Positions 1 to 7,690 of a DNA stretch of 17,151 nt are shown here, piece after piece. The position numbers and the translations under genes were made by a program. The stretch lies in NCBI GenBank assembly GCA_964245755.1, contig CAXTNV010000077.1:1-17151 (forward strand), written 5' to 3'. Each line of letters opens with the position of its first letter. Position 1 is the first letter of the stretch. The DNA is from Lichenicoccus sp964245755. Its GTDB lineage: Bacteria; Pseudomonadota; Alphaproteobacteria; Acetobacterales; Acetobacteraceae. The notes below the pieces were generated by a model that ran no database searches, was not told the origin of the DNA, and was given only the letters and a program-made list of their open reading frames with translations.

Positions 1-21
1 TTTTTGGGGGGGGGGGGGGGG
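1..21. other. Homopolymer tract T5G16, likely artefact
   Basis: The window opens with five T and sixteen G. A poly-G end is typical of two-colour Illumina dark-cycle reads or of an assembly end. It is unlikely to be biological. Confidence 0.7.
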
Positions 22-121
22 AAGTGCCCGGACCGTAGAGCAAGCCGCCGAGGATCGAAAGCGGTGGCACCGGCAGGCGCGGTGCGAAGTCGTGATCGGA
101 AGACGTCGGATTCTGTTCTCT

Positions 122-151
122 TTGTGCGATGCAAAATGATGCGCCGCACAA
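122..151. repeat. Short inverted repeat in the intergenic region
   Basis: TTGTGCG (122-128) and CGCACAA (145-151) are perfect 7-bp inverted arms around a 16-bp spacer, in a stretch less GC-rich than the surrounding coding DNA. This could be a protein-binding site or chance. I found no convincing promoter beside it. Confidence 0.3.
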
Positions 152-217
152 GTAATTCGTCCTACAAAATATTAATCTGAAGCGAAACGGGGCGTGACAA
201 AAGCTGCGACCGCGCAT

Positions 218-254
218 AAAAAAAGCCCACGCAGCTTGGTTCCAGCGCGCGGGC
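218..254 (-). terminator. Rho-independent terminator of the nuo operon
   Basis: On the minus strand GCCCGCGC (254-247) pairs with GCGTGGGC (232-225): eight pairs including one G-U. An inner GCT/AGC pairing may extend the stem, and TTTTTTT (224-218) follows immediately. On the plus strand the G-U would become an A-C mismatch and no T tract follows, so it works for minus-strand transcription. It lies 165 bp downstream of the DUF1467 stop with no gene between, and is the likely end of the operon transcript. Confidence 0.8.
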
Positions 255-281
255 CAAGTTTAGGGAGAAAACGCCAGTCAC

Positions 282-315
282 ACGGCAGGGAGAGGAGAGA
301 TCCTCTTCCTGCCGT
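282..315 (+). repeat. Strong stem-loop with GAGA tetraloop
   Basis: The arms 282-296 and 301-315 pair over 15 positions (ACGGCAGG, then G-U, then AGAGGA) around the loop GAGA. Read as plus-strand RNA it has one G-U pair and a GNRA-type loop. Read as minus-strand RNA the same position is an A-C mismatch and the loop is TCTC. No U tract follows on either strand. It may be an mRNA 3' structure, part of an unannotated RNA or a dispersed element; only one copy is present in this window. Confidence 0.6.
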
Positions 316-419
316 TAATGATTGCAAGACCTGCCCGGAAAATCCAGCCTAAAATGCATGACCGGTATGCGTCCGCCGGATTTAGTTGGAAGCAGGGGGG
401 TCGGCTGCGCGCCGCCTGG

Positions 420-680
420 CTACTCGGCCTGGAACGACAGCGCACCGTGCCGGAACGAAAGCCAGTTGCTGGTGATCAGCAGCTCGCACCCGGCCCAGAG
501 CAGCAGCGACACCGCGGTGGTGATGAGCACCACCCGCCCGATGCGCGGCGCCTCGGGCAGGCCGCGATAGCCCGACACCGGGTCGGGCTCGGAGCGCGGC
601 TTCTGGCCCAGCGGCAGCACCGCGAACAGCACCGTCCACCAGATCAGCACGAACAGGATGGCCGCGGTGAACCAGTTCAT
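420..680 (-). CDS. DUF1467 family small membrane protein
   Basis: An 86-residue inner-membrane protein of unknown function. Two hydrophobic helices lie at about residues 5-25 and 49-70, separated by a hydrophilic loop rich in Pro, Arg and Gly. The opening MNWFTAAILFVLIWWTVLFAVLPLG and the L-I-T-S ending of the second helix match the DUF1467 pattern found downstream of RNase J genes in many alphaproteobacteria. The ATG at 680 is 33 bp after the RNase J stop and has no clear ribosome binding site. The ~16 residues after helix 2 are longer than I would expect. It is the last gene of the operon visible here. Confidence 0.85.
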   Translation of the reverse strand: MNWFTAAILFVLIWWTVLFAVLPLGQKPRSEPDPVSGYRGLPEAPRIGRVVLITTAVSLLLWAGCELLITSNWLSFRHGALSFQAE

Positions 681-713
681 CGCGGCCGCCGCGCCGCTGC
701 CCGCGTCACCGGG

Positions 714-2360
714 TCAGACGCGGATCAGGTGCACGTCGACCATCGGACGCTTCTGCAGCTTGCGCCCCAGGGCCCGGCGCAGCGCCGTCTTGGCCGCCTC
801 GCGGAAGCCGCCATCGTCGAGGCGGATACCCGGCGGCAGCTCGGACAGGGCGTGCGCGAAGCTGCCTGCGACCCGCGCGGTCTCCACGTCGTCCGGCTCC
901 AGCAGGCCCGGCGCACTGACCTGCGGCGATCCCAGCACCTCGCCGAAGCGGTCGACGACCACGCTGCCCAGCACGATGCCGTTGAACAGCATCTTGCGGC
1001 GCGCGGTGAGCACCGCCCCCTCCATCGGCAGGATGCGGTTGCCGTCCAGCGCCAGCTTGCCGACCGGCACGGTGTCGACCACCTCGGCACGGTTGCTGGA
1101 CAGGCTCAGCACGTCGCCATCCTCCAGCAGGATCGGCTCTGCGCCCTCCTCGCGGGCGAGTGCCGCGTGCGCCGCCAGGTGGCGCCACTCGCCGTGCACC
1201 GGCACCGCGTAGCGCGGCCGCACCAGGCCGTACAGGCGCCGCAGGTCGTCGCGCGCCGCGTGGCCGGAGACGTGCACCATGTGGTCGGCGTCGGTCAGCA
1301 CCCGCACGCCGCGACGCACCAGGTTGTCCTGCACCGCCATGATCGCCCGCTCGTTGCCGGGGATCATGCGCGAGGAGAACACCACCGTGTCGCCCTCGCC
1401 GAGCGAGATGTTCGGATGGGTGTCGGCGGCGATGCGCGACAGCGCCGAGCGCGGCTCGCCCTGGCTGCCGGTGACGATCATCAGCAGGTTGTCGTCGGCG
1501 ATGTGCTCGGCGTCCTGCTCGGAAAGGAACAGCGGCACGTCGTCGAGGTAGCCGCACTCGCGTGCCGTGACCTCCAGGTTGCGCAGGCTGCGGCCGACCA
1601 CGACCACCGAGCGGCCTGCCGCCTCGGCGGCCATCGCGATGCTCTGCACGCGCGCGACGTTGCTGGCGAAGCAGGTCACGGCGACGCGGCCGTCGATGCC
1701 GGCGATCAGGCTGGTCAGGCTGCGGCGCACGTCGGCCTCCGAACCGGCCTCGCCCTCCACCAGCGCGTTGGTGCTGTCGCAGATCATCGCCAGCACCCCC
1801 TCGCGCCCGAGGGCCGCGAAGGCGTCGAGGTCGGTGGGCGGCCCGACCAGCGGGTGCGGGTCGAGCTTCCAGTCTCCGGTATGCAGCACGGTGCCGTAGC
1901 GGGTGCGCAGCACCAGCGCCTGGGCTTCCGGGACCGAGTGGGTCACCTCGATGAACTGCAGCGAGAACGGCTCCAGCGTGAAGCGGCTGCCCTGCGACAC
2001 GACGTGCAGCTCCGCCCGGCCGAGCAGTCCCGCCTCACCCAGCTTGCGACGCAGCACAGCGGCGGCGAACGGGGTCGCGTAGATCGGGCAGCCCAGCCGC
2101 GACCACAGGTGTGCCACCGCGCCGATGTGGTCCTCGTGCGCGTGGGTGATCACCAGCCCCACCAGCGCGTCGCGGTGCTCGGCGATGAAGCTCGGATCGG
2201 GCATCAGGATCTCGACCTCCGGCATGTCGTTGCCGGAGAAGCCGATGCCGCAATCCACCGCGAGCCAGGCGCCGTCGCATCGGTAGAGGTTGAGGTTCAT
2301 GCCGATCTCGCCCGTCCCGCCCAGCGGCAGGAAAGCCAGATCGCCGTTCAACATGTCCAT
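714..2360 (-). CDS. rnj: Ribonuclease J (metallo-beta-lactamase/beta-CASP)
   Basis: A 548-residue RNase of the metallo-beta-lactamase/beta-CASP family, with 5'-to-3' exo- and endonuclease activity in rRNA maturation and mRNA turnover. The metal-binding motif THAHEDH is at 72-78, with His141 (VTHSVPE) and Asp163 (HTGDWKLDP) as further ligands. The beta-CASP part spans about 190-370 and includes MIVTGSQGEP (294-303). HVSGH (363-367) and AVPVHGE (385-391) complete the active site. The C-terminal domain ends MVDVHLIRV, a typical RNase J ending. The length matches the usual ~550. The ATG at 2360 follows the coaX stop with no gap and has AAGG upstream; a second ATG two codons later is possible. Confidence 0.96.
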   Translation of the reverse strand: MDMLNGDLAFLPLGGTGEIGMNLNLYRCDGAWLAVDCGIGFSGNDMPEVEILMPDPSFIAEHRDALVGLVITHAHEDHIGAVAHLWSRLGCPIYATPFAAAVLRRKLGEAGLLGRAELHVVSQGSRFTLEPFSLQFIEVTHSVPEAQALVLRTRYGTVLHTGDWKLDPHPLVGPPTDLDAFAALGREGVLAMICDSTNALVEGEAGSEADVRRSLTSLIAGIDGRVAVTCFASNVARVQSIAMAAEAAGRSVVVVGRSLRNLEVTARECGYLDDVPLFLSEQDAEHIADDNLLMIVTGSQGEPRSALSRIAADTHPNISLGEGDTVVFSSRMIPGNERAIMAVQDNLVRRGVRVLTDADHMVHVSGHAARDDLRRLYGLVRPRYAVPVHGEWRHLAAHAALAREEGAEPILLEDGDVLSLSSNRAEVVDTVPVGKLALDGNRILPMEGAVLTARRKMLFNGIVLGSVVVDRFGEVLGSPQVSAPGLLEPDDVETARVAGSFAHALSELPPGIRLDDGGFREAAKTALRRALGRKLQKRPMVDVHLIRV

Positions 2361-3200
2361 TCATTCGCCTTCGACTACTCGGGTTCTGTCGTTCGTTAAT
2401 GTCGGTGTGGGGTTGCGCGCAGCCAAGAGCCGCAGGCCGTCGAGCGTCAGCTCGGGGTCGATCCGCTCGATGATGTCGGTGCCTTCGGAGAACAGCGGCG
2501 CCAGGCCGCCCGTCGCCACCACCTTCATCGGCACGTGGTTGCCGCGCTCCGGTGCGGCGGTCTGGACGAACTCGAGACGGATCCGCGCGGTGATGCCCTC
2601 GATCAGGCCGATATAGCCCCAGTAGATGCCCGAGCGCATCGCCACCAGGGTGTTGCGCCCGATCACCGCGTGCGGACGGCCGATGCCGATGCGCGGCAGC
2701 CGGGCCGCCGCCTGATGCAGCGCCTCGACCGACAGGTTGATCCCCGGCGCGATCACGCCGCCGCAGTAGGTGCCCTCGGAGTCGATCACGTCGAAGGTGG
2801 TGGCGGTGCCGAAATCGATGATGATCAGCGGCCCGCCGTACTTCTGGTGCGCCGCCAGCCCGTTCAGCAGGCGGTCGACGCCGACCTCGGAGGGGTTGTC
2901 CATGTTGATGACGAAACCCCAGTCGAGGCGAGCCGCGCCGATCAGCGGCTCGACCGCGAACCAGTCCCGGCACAGCCGGCGCAGGTGATACAGCGCCGCC
3001 GGCACCACGGTGCCGATCACCGCGCGGTCGACCTGGCCACGATCCAGCCCCGCCAGGTTGAGCAGCGCCAGCAGCCATACCGCATACTCGTCCGAGGTGC
3101 GCTTGGTCTCGGTGCCGATGCGCCAGGAGCCGCGCCAGCTGGTGCCGTCATGCACCGCGAAGACAATGTTGGTGTTGCCCGCATCGACCACCAGCAGCAC
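2361..3200 (-). CDS. coaX: Type III pantothenate kinase
   Basis: A 279-residue enzyme that phosphorylates pantothenate, the first step of coenzyme A synthesis, in the cytoplasm. Type III kinases belong to the ASKHA fold. The first phosphate motif DAGNTN is at 6-11, VGVDRLLNG at 106-114 and the second phosphate motif IDFGTATTFDVI at 128-139, with GGVIAPGI at 147-154. The length is typical, apart from a slightly long C-terminal tail (about 262-279). The start is GTG at 3200, giving VLLVVDAGNTN in perfect register with the usual MLL(A/V)(I/V)D start. The same frame continues upstream to 3341 within birA, but that is not coding. The stop directly abuts the RNase J ATG. Confidence 0.95.
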   Translation of the reverse strand: MLLVVDAGNTNIVFAVHDGTSWRGSWRIGTETKRTSDEYAVWLLALLNLAGLDRGQVDRAVIGTVVPAALYHLRRLCRDWFAVEPLIGAARLDWGFVINMDNPSEVGVDRLLNGLAAHQKYGGPLIIIDFGTATTFDVIDSEGTYCGGVIAPGINLSVEALHQAAARLPRIGIGRPHAVIGRNTLVAMRSGIYWGYIGLIEGITARIRLEFVQTAAPERGNHVPMKVVATGGLAPLFSEGTDIIERIDPELTLDGLRLLAARNPTPTLTNDRTRVVEGE

Positions 3201-3204
3201 GGCT

Positions 3205-3930
3205 TCAGGCTCCCTGGATGAACAGGACCTCGCCGGTGGTGATGCGCCGGATCTCGCCTTGCACGTCGAGCAGAAGGGTCCCGTCTTCCGCGATCGAGGA
3301 AAACGATCCTGTTGTCTGCCCGTCCGCGGTGCGAACCGCAAGCCTTGTCCCGGCCGGGTGGGCGCGCTCGAGCCACTCGCCGCGCAGCCGGGCGCGGTCG
3401 TTTCGGAAGGCCCGTCGGCGGCCGAAGCTCGCCAGCAGGCGGTCCACCATCTGGTCGGCGCAGGGAGGCGCGCCGAGCTCGGCGAGGCAGGCGGCCTGCC
3501 GATCCGGCAGCGCCGGAGCCTGCGCGAGGTTGGCGCCGAAGCCGATCACCAGCCAGCCGGAAGTGTCGGGCGCCGGGCTCGCCTCGATCAGGATGCCGCC
3601 GAGCTTGCGACCGCCCAGCATCAGGTCGTTCGGCCACTTCAGCCGGATCGCCGCCGCGTGCGCGGCGCCGAGGCAGAACGCGTCGTGCATGGCGAGGCCG
3701 GCGAGCAACGCCCAGGGCACCGCCTCGCGCGGACGCAGCAGCACCGAGAGCGCCAGCGTGCCGGGCGTCTCGCTCCAGGAGCGGCCTCGGCTGCCGCGCG
3801 GCCGGGTCTGGGTGCGGGCCTGGATCGCGAGGAACTCCGGCGCACCGGCCTGCGCCTCGGCGATGCAGGCATCGTTGGTGGAAGCCAGGACGTCGTAGCG
3901 GTGCAGGCGCCAACCCGGCGTCGGAGTCAC
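3205..3930 (-). CDS. birA: Biotin--[acetyl-CoA-carboxylase] ligase (no DNA-binding domain)
   Basis: A 241-residue cytoplasmic biotin protein ligase. It makes biotinyl-AMP and transfers biotin to the carrier lysine of acetyl-CoA carboxylase and related enzymes. Landmarks are STND (17-20), the adenylate-site loop RGSRGRSW (45-52, a variant of GRGRRGRxW), LKWPNDLMLGGRKLGGILIE (97-116) with its catalytic-type lysine, and a small C-terminal SH3-like domain (about 193-238). There is no N-terminal helix-turn-helix, so this is a group I enzyme without the repressor function of E. coli BirA. The start is GTG at 3930, sharing GTGA with the nuoN stop, so translation is probably coupled. coaX follows after 4 bp. 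Confidence 0.94.
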   Translation of the reverse strand: MTPTPGWRLHRYDVLASTNDACIAEAQAGAPEFLAIQARTQTRPRGSRGRSWSETPGTLALSVLLRPREAVPWALLAGLAMHDAFCLGAAHAAAIRLKWPNDLMLGGRKLGGILIEASPAPDTSGWLVIGFGANLAQAPALPDRQAACLAELGAPPCADQMVDRLLASFGRRRAFRNDRARLRGEWLERAHPAGTRLAVRTADGQTTGSFSSIAEDGTLLLDVQGEIRRITTGEVLFIQGA

Positions 3931-5383
3931 CTGAACAGGGTCGCGGCGGCCGCCTGGGCAGCGCTGGTCACCGGACCGAGCAGCAGCAGGAACAGGGCGG
4001 TGACCACGCCCATGCCGATCGAGACCACCGACACTGAGGGCATCCTGCGGTCGAATGCGGTTCCGGGCGCGTCGACGTACATCACCCGCACCACGCGCAG
4101 GTAGTACACGGCGCCGATCACGCTGGAGACGATGCCGACGATCACCAGCACCGGCATACCGGCGCGGAGTGCCGCGCTGAACACCAGCAGCTTGCCGAAG
4201 AAGCCGGACAGCGGCGGCACCCCGATCATGCTGAACATGACGATCGCCATCACCAGCGCCAGCGCCGGATCGGTGCGGCTCAGCCCGGCGAGGTCGGAGA
4301 TGCGCTCGACCGCGATGCCGCGCCGGCGCATCGCGACGATGGTCGCGAACGCGCCGGGGTTGATGTACAGGGTGGTGGGGCGGTACCCCACNNNNNNNNN
4401 NGGTAGGTGGCGAGATACACCAGGGTGCCGCGCAGGCCCGCGGGGCTGGCGGCGGCGAGGCCGATCAGCGCGTAGCCCATGTGGCCGATCGAGGAGTACG
4501 CCATCAGCCGCTTGATGCTGGTCTGCGGGATTGCGGCCAGCGCGCCGAACAGCATCGAGGCGATCGACAGGATCTCGATCAGCAGCTGCCACTGCGGCGT
4601 GACCTGGCCGAAGGGCCCGGCCATCACCCGCAGCAGCAGCGCGAAGGCGGCGATCTTCGGCGCTCCGCTCATGAACGCCGCGACCGGCGCCGGCGCGCCC
4701 TGGTAGACGTCCGGCGTCCACATGTGGAACGGCACCGCCGAGATCTTGAAGGCAAGGCCGACGATGATGAACACGATGCCGATCACCAGGCCCGGCGGCA
4801 CCTCGGCGGAGTCCGCCAGTGCCGTCTGCAGGCCGCGATACTCCATGGTGCCGGCGAAGCCGAACACCAGTGAGATGCCGTACAGCAGCAGCCCCGAGGC
4901 GAGCGAACCGAGCACGAAATACTTCAGCCCGGATTCCGCCGAGCGCAGCCGGTCGCGGTCGAACGCGCACAGGATGTAGATCGCGAGCGACTGCAGCTCG
5001 AGACCGATGTAGAGCGTCATCAGGTTCTCGCTGGACGCCATCACCATGGTGCCCACGGTGGCGAACAGCACCAGGACCGGGAACTCGAAGCGCGAGATGC
5101 CCTCGCGCCGGTTGTAGTCGAGCGCCAGGATCAGGCTGAGCGCGGCACCCGCCAGGCTCAGGATCTTCATGAAGCGTGCGAAGGCATCGGCGACGAACAC
5201 GCGGTGATAGGCGACGCCGTCGCCCACGGTCAGCACCAGCACCGCGGCCAAGACCATGGCCGCGATCGTCAGCAGCGTGCAGGGCACCGCCGGGTTGCCG
5301 GTGGTGCGCAGCACGCCGAACACCAGGATGGCGAGGCCGCAGACCGACAGCACGATCTCCGGCAGGGCGAGGGTCCAGTTCAT
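3927..5383 (-). CDS. nuoN: NADH-quinone oxidoreductase subunit N, interrupted by an assembly gap
   Basis: A membrane-arm antiporter-like subunit homologous to ND2. The N-terminal 327 residues read in one frame from ATG 5383 to 4403, with Glu129 in YIGLELQSLAIY and Lys213 in GLAFKISAVPFHMWTPDVYQG. The C-terminal part reads in another frame from 4370 to the TGA at 3927, starting LYINPGAFATIVAMRR and including GVPPLSGFFGKLLVF. The frames disagree because of 10 Ns and a short suspect flank between them. Joining TAC (4405-4403) directly to CTG (4370-4368) gives ATY-LYINPGAF, the expected family wording, and a 474-residue protein of normal length. The gene is therefore probably intact in the organism. 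Its stop overlaps birA as GTGA. Confidence 0.93.
4371..4391. other. Suspect contig-end sequence next to the gap, with a 6-bp inverted repeat
   Basis: The 21 bases left of the Ns contain GTGGGG-CGGTA-CCCCAC (4375-4391), a hairpin with 6-bp arms and a 5-nt loop. Translated in the nuoN frame they give VGYRPTT, which does not fit the family where LVYLATY is expected. Removing them together with the Ns and one duplicated C (4371-4402, 32 positions) restores a single nuoN frame. I infer a foldback or mis-extended contig end rather than real sequence. Confidence 0.6.
4392..4401. other. Assembly gap (10 N)
   Basis: Ten unknown bases lie inside nuoN. The size looks like a placeholder: the coding frames on the two sides differ, and family alignment suggests that no sequence is missing here. 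Confidence 0.99.
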
Positions 5384-5393
5384 CAGCTACCGA

Positions 5394-7328
5394 TCAGCGG
5401 AAGATCAGGAAGGTCGACATCAGCACCACCAGGCCGATCAGCATGGTGAAGGCGTAGACCGCGATCGAGCCGGTCTGGATACGCACCGCCTGCGCGGAAC
5501 CGCCGGCAGTGAGCCGCGCCATGCCTTCCGGCACGCCCTGGATGATGCCCTCGTCGCCCACGTGCCAGAGCAGGCTGGCCAGCGTGCGGTAGGGACGCAC
5601 GAACACGCGGTCGTAGAGCTCGTCGAAATACCATTTGTGGAGCAGGAAGCGGTGCAGCCCGGGCGCGCGCCGCGCCAGCTCCGCGGGAAGCTGCGGCCGC
5701 AGCCGGTAGGCGTAGACGGCGGCGGCGATCCCGAGCAGCGACAGGATGGTCGGCACCAGGGTGAGCACCGCCGGCATCTGCTCCATCGCGGTCAGCACGC
5801 CGTTGTTGGGACCGTTGAAGATGGCGCCGTTCCAGAAGCCCGACTGGTGCACGCCGATGAACCAGGGTGCCAGCGCCCAGCCGCCGCCAGCGGCCCCGAG
5901 GGCGAGCACGATCAGCGGCAGCGTCATCACCAGCGGACTCTCGTGCGCGCCCTGCTGCAGGCGGGCGTCGCGGGCCGGGCTGTGGAACACCAGGAACAGC
6001 AGGCGCCAGCTGTACAGCGCGGTCAGGAAGGCGGTGATCGAGCCCAGCAGCCAGCCATAGAAGCCGGGCACGGTGTGCGCGGCCCAGGTCGCATCCAGGA
6101 TCGCGTCCTTCGACCACCAGCCGGCGAAGGGCGGGATCGCGCTTAGTGCCAGCGAGCCGATCCACATCACCGCGCAGGTGACGGGCAGCTTGCGCGCCAG
6201 CCCGCCCATCTTGAACATGTCCTGCTCGCCGTGCAACGCGTGGATCACCGATCCTGCGGACAGGAACAGCAGCGCCTTGAAGAAGGCGTGCGTGGTCAGG
6301 TGGAACATGCCGGCCTGATACACGCCGACGCCGCAGGCCATGAACATGTAGCCGAGCTGCGAGCAGGTCGAATAGGCGATGGTGCGCTTGATGTCGGGCT
6401 GCACCAGCCCGACGGTGGCGGCGAAGAAGCAGGTCGAGGCGCCGATCAGCACCACCAGGTCCTTCGTCACCGGCGCGAACTCTATCAGCGGCGACATGCG
6501 CGCGAGCAGGAACACGCCGGCGGTAACCATGGTGGCGGCGTGGATCAGCGCCGACACCGGCGTCGGACCCTCCATCGCGTCGGGCAGCCAGGTATGGAAG
6601 AACAGCTGCGCCGATTTGCCCATCGCCCCGATGAAGAGCAGCACCCCGATCACCTCGTAGGCGCGCATGTCGATGCCGAGGAGGTGGTAGACCGCCTGCT
6701 GGTGCGAGGGCACCAGGGCGAAGATGTTGTCGTAGCTGACGGTGCCGAACTGCACGAAGGCGAGCGCGATGCCCACCATGAAGAACAGGTCGGCCACGCG
6801 GTTGACCACGAAGGCCTTGTTCGCGGCGGCCTGGGCGCTCGGCCGGTCGTACCAGTAGCCGATCAGCAGGTAGCTCGCGAGGCCGACCCCTTCCCAGCCG
6901 AAGAACAGCTGGATCAGGTTGTCCGAGCTCACCAGCATCAGCATCGCGAAGCTGAACAGCGACAGGTAGGCGAAGAAGCGGGCGACCGGCGTCTGCTCGT
7001 GGCTCATGTAGCCGACGCTGTAGATGTGGATCAGGGTGGCGACGCAGGTGACCATCGCCACCATCTCCGCCGAGAGCGCGTCGAAGCGCAGCGTCCAGGC
7101 GGCGTGGAAGCCGCCGGCCTGGATCCAGTCCGAGACCGGCACGGCGATGGTCGGCGAGCCCTGGGCCACGCCCTGCGCCAGTGCCGCGAGCGCGCACGCC
7201 GATGCCAGCAGCATCAGGCCGATGCTTACCCAGCGCGCCGCGCGGTCGCCGATCAGCGCGCCGAACAGCCCGGCGACGATCGCGCCGAGCAGCGGCGCGA
7301 ACACCGCGATCGCGAACAGCGAACTCAT
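5394..7328 (-). CDS. nuoL: NADH-quinone oxidoreductase subunit L (antiporter-like)
   Basis: A 644-residue distal membrane-arm subunit homologous to ND5 and to Mrp antiporters, and a proton-pumping channel of complex I. The channel residues fit the family: Glu146 in FFGWEGVGLASYLLIGYWY, Lys238 in GAMGKSAQLFFHTWLPDAMEGPTPVSALIHAATMV (split here only by naming: 235-269), Lys351 in HAFFKALLFL and Lys407 in GWWSKDAIL. The C-terminal part includes the lateral-helix region and the NuoL-type ending QTGSIAVYAFTMLIG. Length and both ends look complete, so this is not an L/M hybrid. The ATG at 7328 has GAGGG upstream. The next gene, 10 bp away, is nuoN rather than nuoM. Confidence 0.97.
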   Translation of the reverse strand: MSSLFAIAVFAPLLGAIVAGLFGALIGDRAARWVSIGLMLLASACALAALAQGVAQGSPTIAVPVSDWIQAGGFHAAWTLRFDALSAEMVAMVTCVATLIHIYSVGYMSHEQTPVARFFAYLSLFSFAMLMLVSSDNLIQLFFGWEGVGLASYLLIGYWYDRPSAQAAANKAFVVNRVADLFFMVGIALAFVQFGTVSYDNIFALVPSHQQAVYHLLGIDMRAYEVIGVLLFIGAMGKSAQLFFHTWLPDAMEGPTPVSALIHAATMVTAGVFLLARMSPLIEFAPVTKDLVVLIGASTCFFAATVGLVQPDIKRTIAYSTCSQLGYMFMACGVGVYQAGMFHLTTHAFFKALLFLSAGSVIHALHGEQDMFKMGGLARKLPVTCAVMWIGSLALSAIPPFAGWWSKDAILDATWAAHTVPGFYGWLLGSITAFLTALYSWRLLFLVFHSPARDARLQQGAHESPLVMTLPLIVLALGAAGGGWALAPWFIGVHQSGFWNGAIFNGPNNGVLTAMEQMPAVLTLVPTILSLLGIAAAVYAYRLRPQLPAELARRAPGLHRFLLHKWYFDELYDRVFVRPYRTLASLLWHVGDEGIIQGVPEGMARLTAGGSAQAVRIQTGSIAVYAFTMLIGLVVLMSTFLIFR

Positions 7329-7351
7329 CTCAGTCCCTCATCCTCGCCCGC

Positions 7352-7687
7352 TCAACCGCGCATCGAGCGCGCGTCCTCGACCTCGATCGAGCCGCGGTTG
7401 CGGAAATACACCGTCACGATGGCGAGCCCGATCGCCGCCTCGGCGGCCGCGATGGTGAGCACGAACAGGGTGAACACCTCGCCCGACAGGTCGCCGAGGG
7501 CGGAGGAGAACGCGACCAGGTTGATGTTGGCCGAGAGCAGGATCAGCTCGATCGCCATCATCATGGTGATCACGTTCTTGCGGTTCAGGAAGATGCCGAA
7601 CACGCCCACCACCAGCACGATGGCGCTCACCGTCAGGTAGGGTGCCAGCCCGACGCTGGCGATGCCCGGCAGTGCGTTCGGCTGCAT
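7352..7687 (-). CDS. nuoK: NADH-quinone oxidoreductase subunit K
   Basis: A 111-residue membrane subunit homologous to ND4L, with three hydrophobic helices. The two membrane glutamates needed for proton transfer are present: Glu47 in MMMAIELILLSANINLVAFS and Glu83 in TIAAAEAAIGLAIV. Their 36-residue spacing matches E. coli Glu36 and Glu72. The protein is about 10 residues longer at the N-terminus than the usual 101-102. No alternative ATG, GTG or TTG was seen between the ATG at 7687 and the conserved PYLTVSAIV, so the extension appears real. It is 3 bp from nuoJ and 23 bp from nuoL. Confidence 0.97.
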   Translation of the reverse strand: MQPNALPGIASVGLAPYLTVSAIVLVVGVFGIFLNRKNVITMMMAIELILLSANINLVAFSSALGDLSGEVFTLFVLTIAAAEAAIGLAIVTVYFRNRGSIEVEDARSMRG

Positions 7688-7690
7688 CGC

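Larger units (their letters stand above)
1..419. other. Non-coding end of the window downstream of the operon
   Basis: No supported gene lies here. Bases 1-21 are T5 followed by G16, probably a sequencing or assembly artefact. Bases 22-120 are open in several frames, but none gives a recognisable protein. Bases 100-340 are clearly less GC-rich than the genes and hold the inverted repeat at 122-151, the operon terminator at 218-254 and the hairpin at 282-315. AAGCTGC (201-207) is also inverted at 231-237. Nothing was recognised between 316 and 419. In many alphaproteobacteria proS follows this locus, but it is not seen here. Confidence 0.7.

Noticed and set aside
22..150. Possible start of a minus-strand gene running off the window
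   Set aside because: Several frames are open, but none has a recognisable sequence or ribosome binding site, and the region lies past the operon terminator next to a poly-G artefact.
201..237. A 7-bp inverted repeat AAGCTGC/GCAGCTT as a possible antiterminator for the operon terminator
   Set aside because: For minus-strand transcription the second arm lies after the U tract, so it would be made too late to block the terminator.
318..2399. A plus-strand open frame of 693 codons antisense to the RNase J gene and DUF1467
   Set aside because: Same high-GC antisense artefact: low-complexity Arg/His/Gln/Ala composition, and it covers clearly identified genes.
3927..5383. nuoN as a pseudogene with a frameshift
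   Set aside because: The frame change coincides exactly with the N gap and a suspect contig end. Both halves are otherwise intact and join into a normal-length protein.
5383..7197. A 604-codon minus-strand frame running through nuoL up to nuoN, considered as a possible nuoM remnant
   Set aside because: It overlaps nuoL entirely in another frame, is Arg/Ala/Gly-rich without antiporter-type helices, and shows none of the NuoM motifs.
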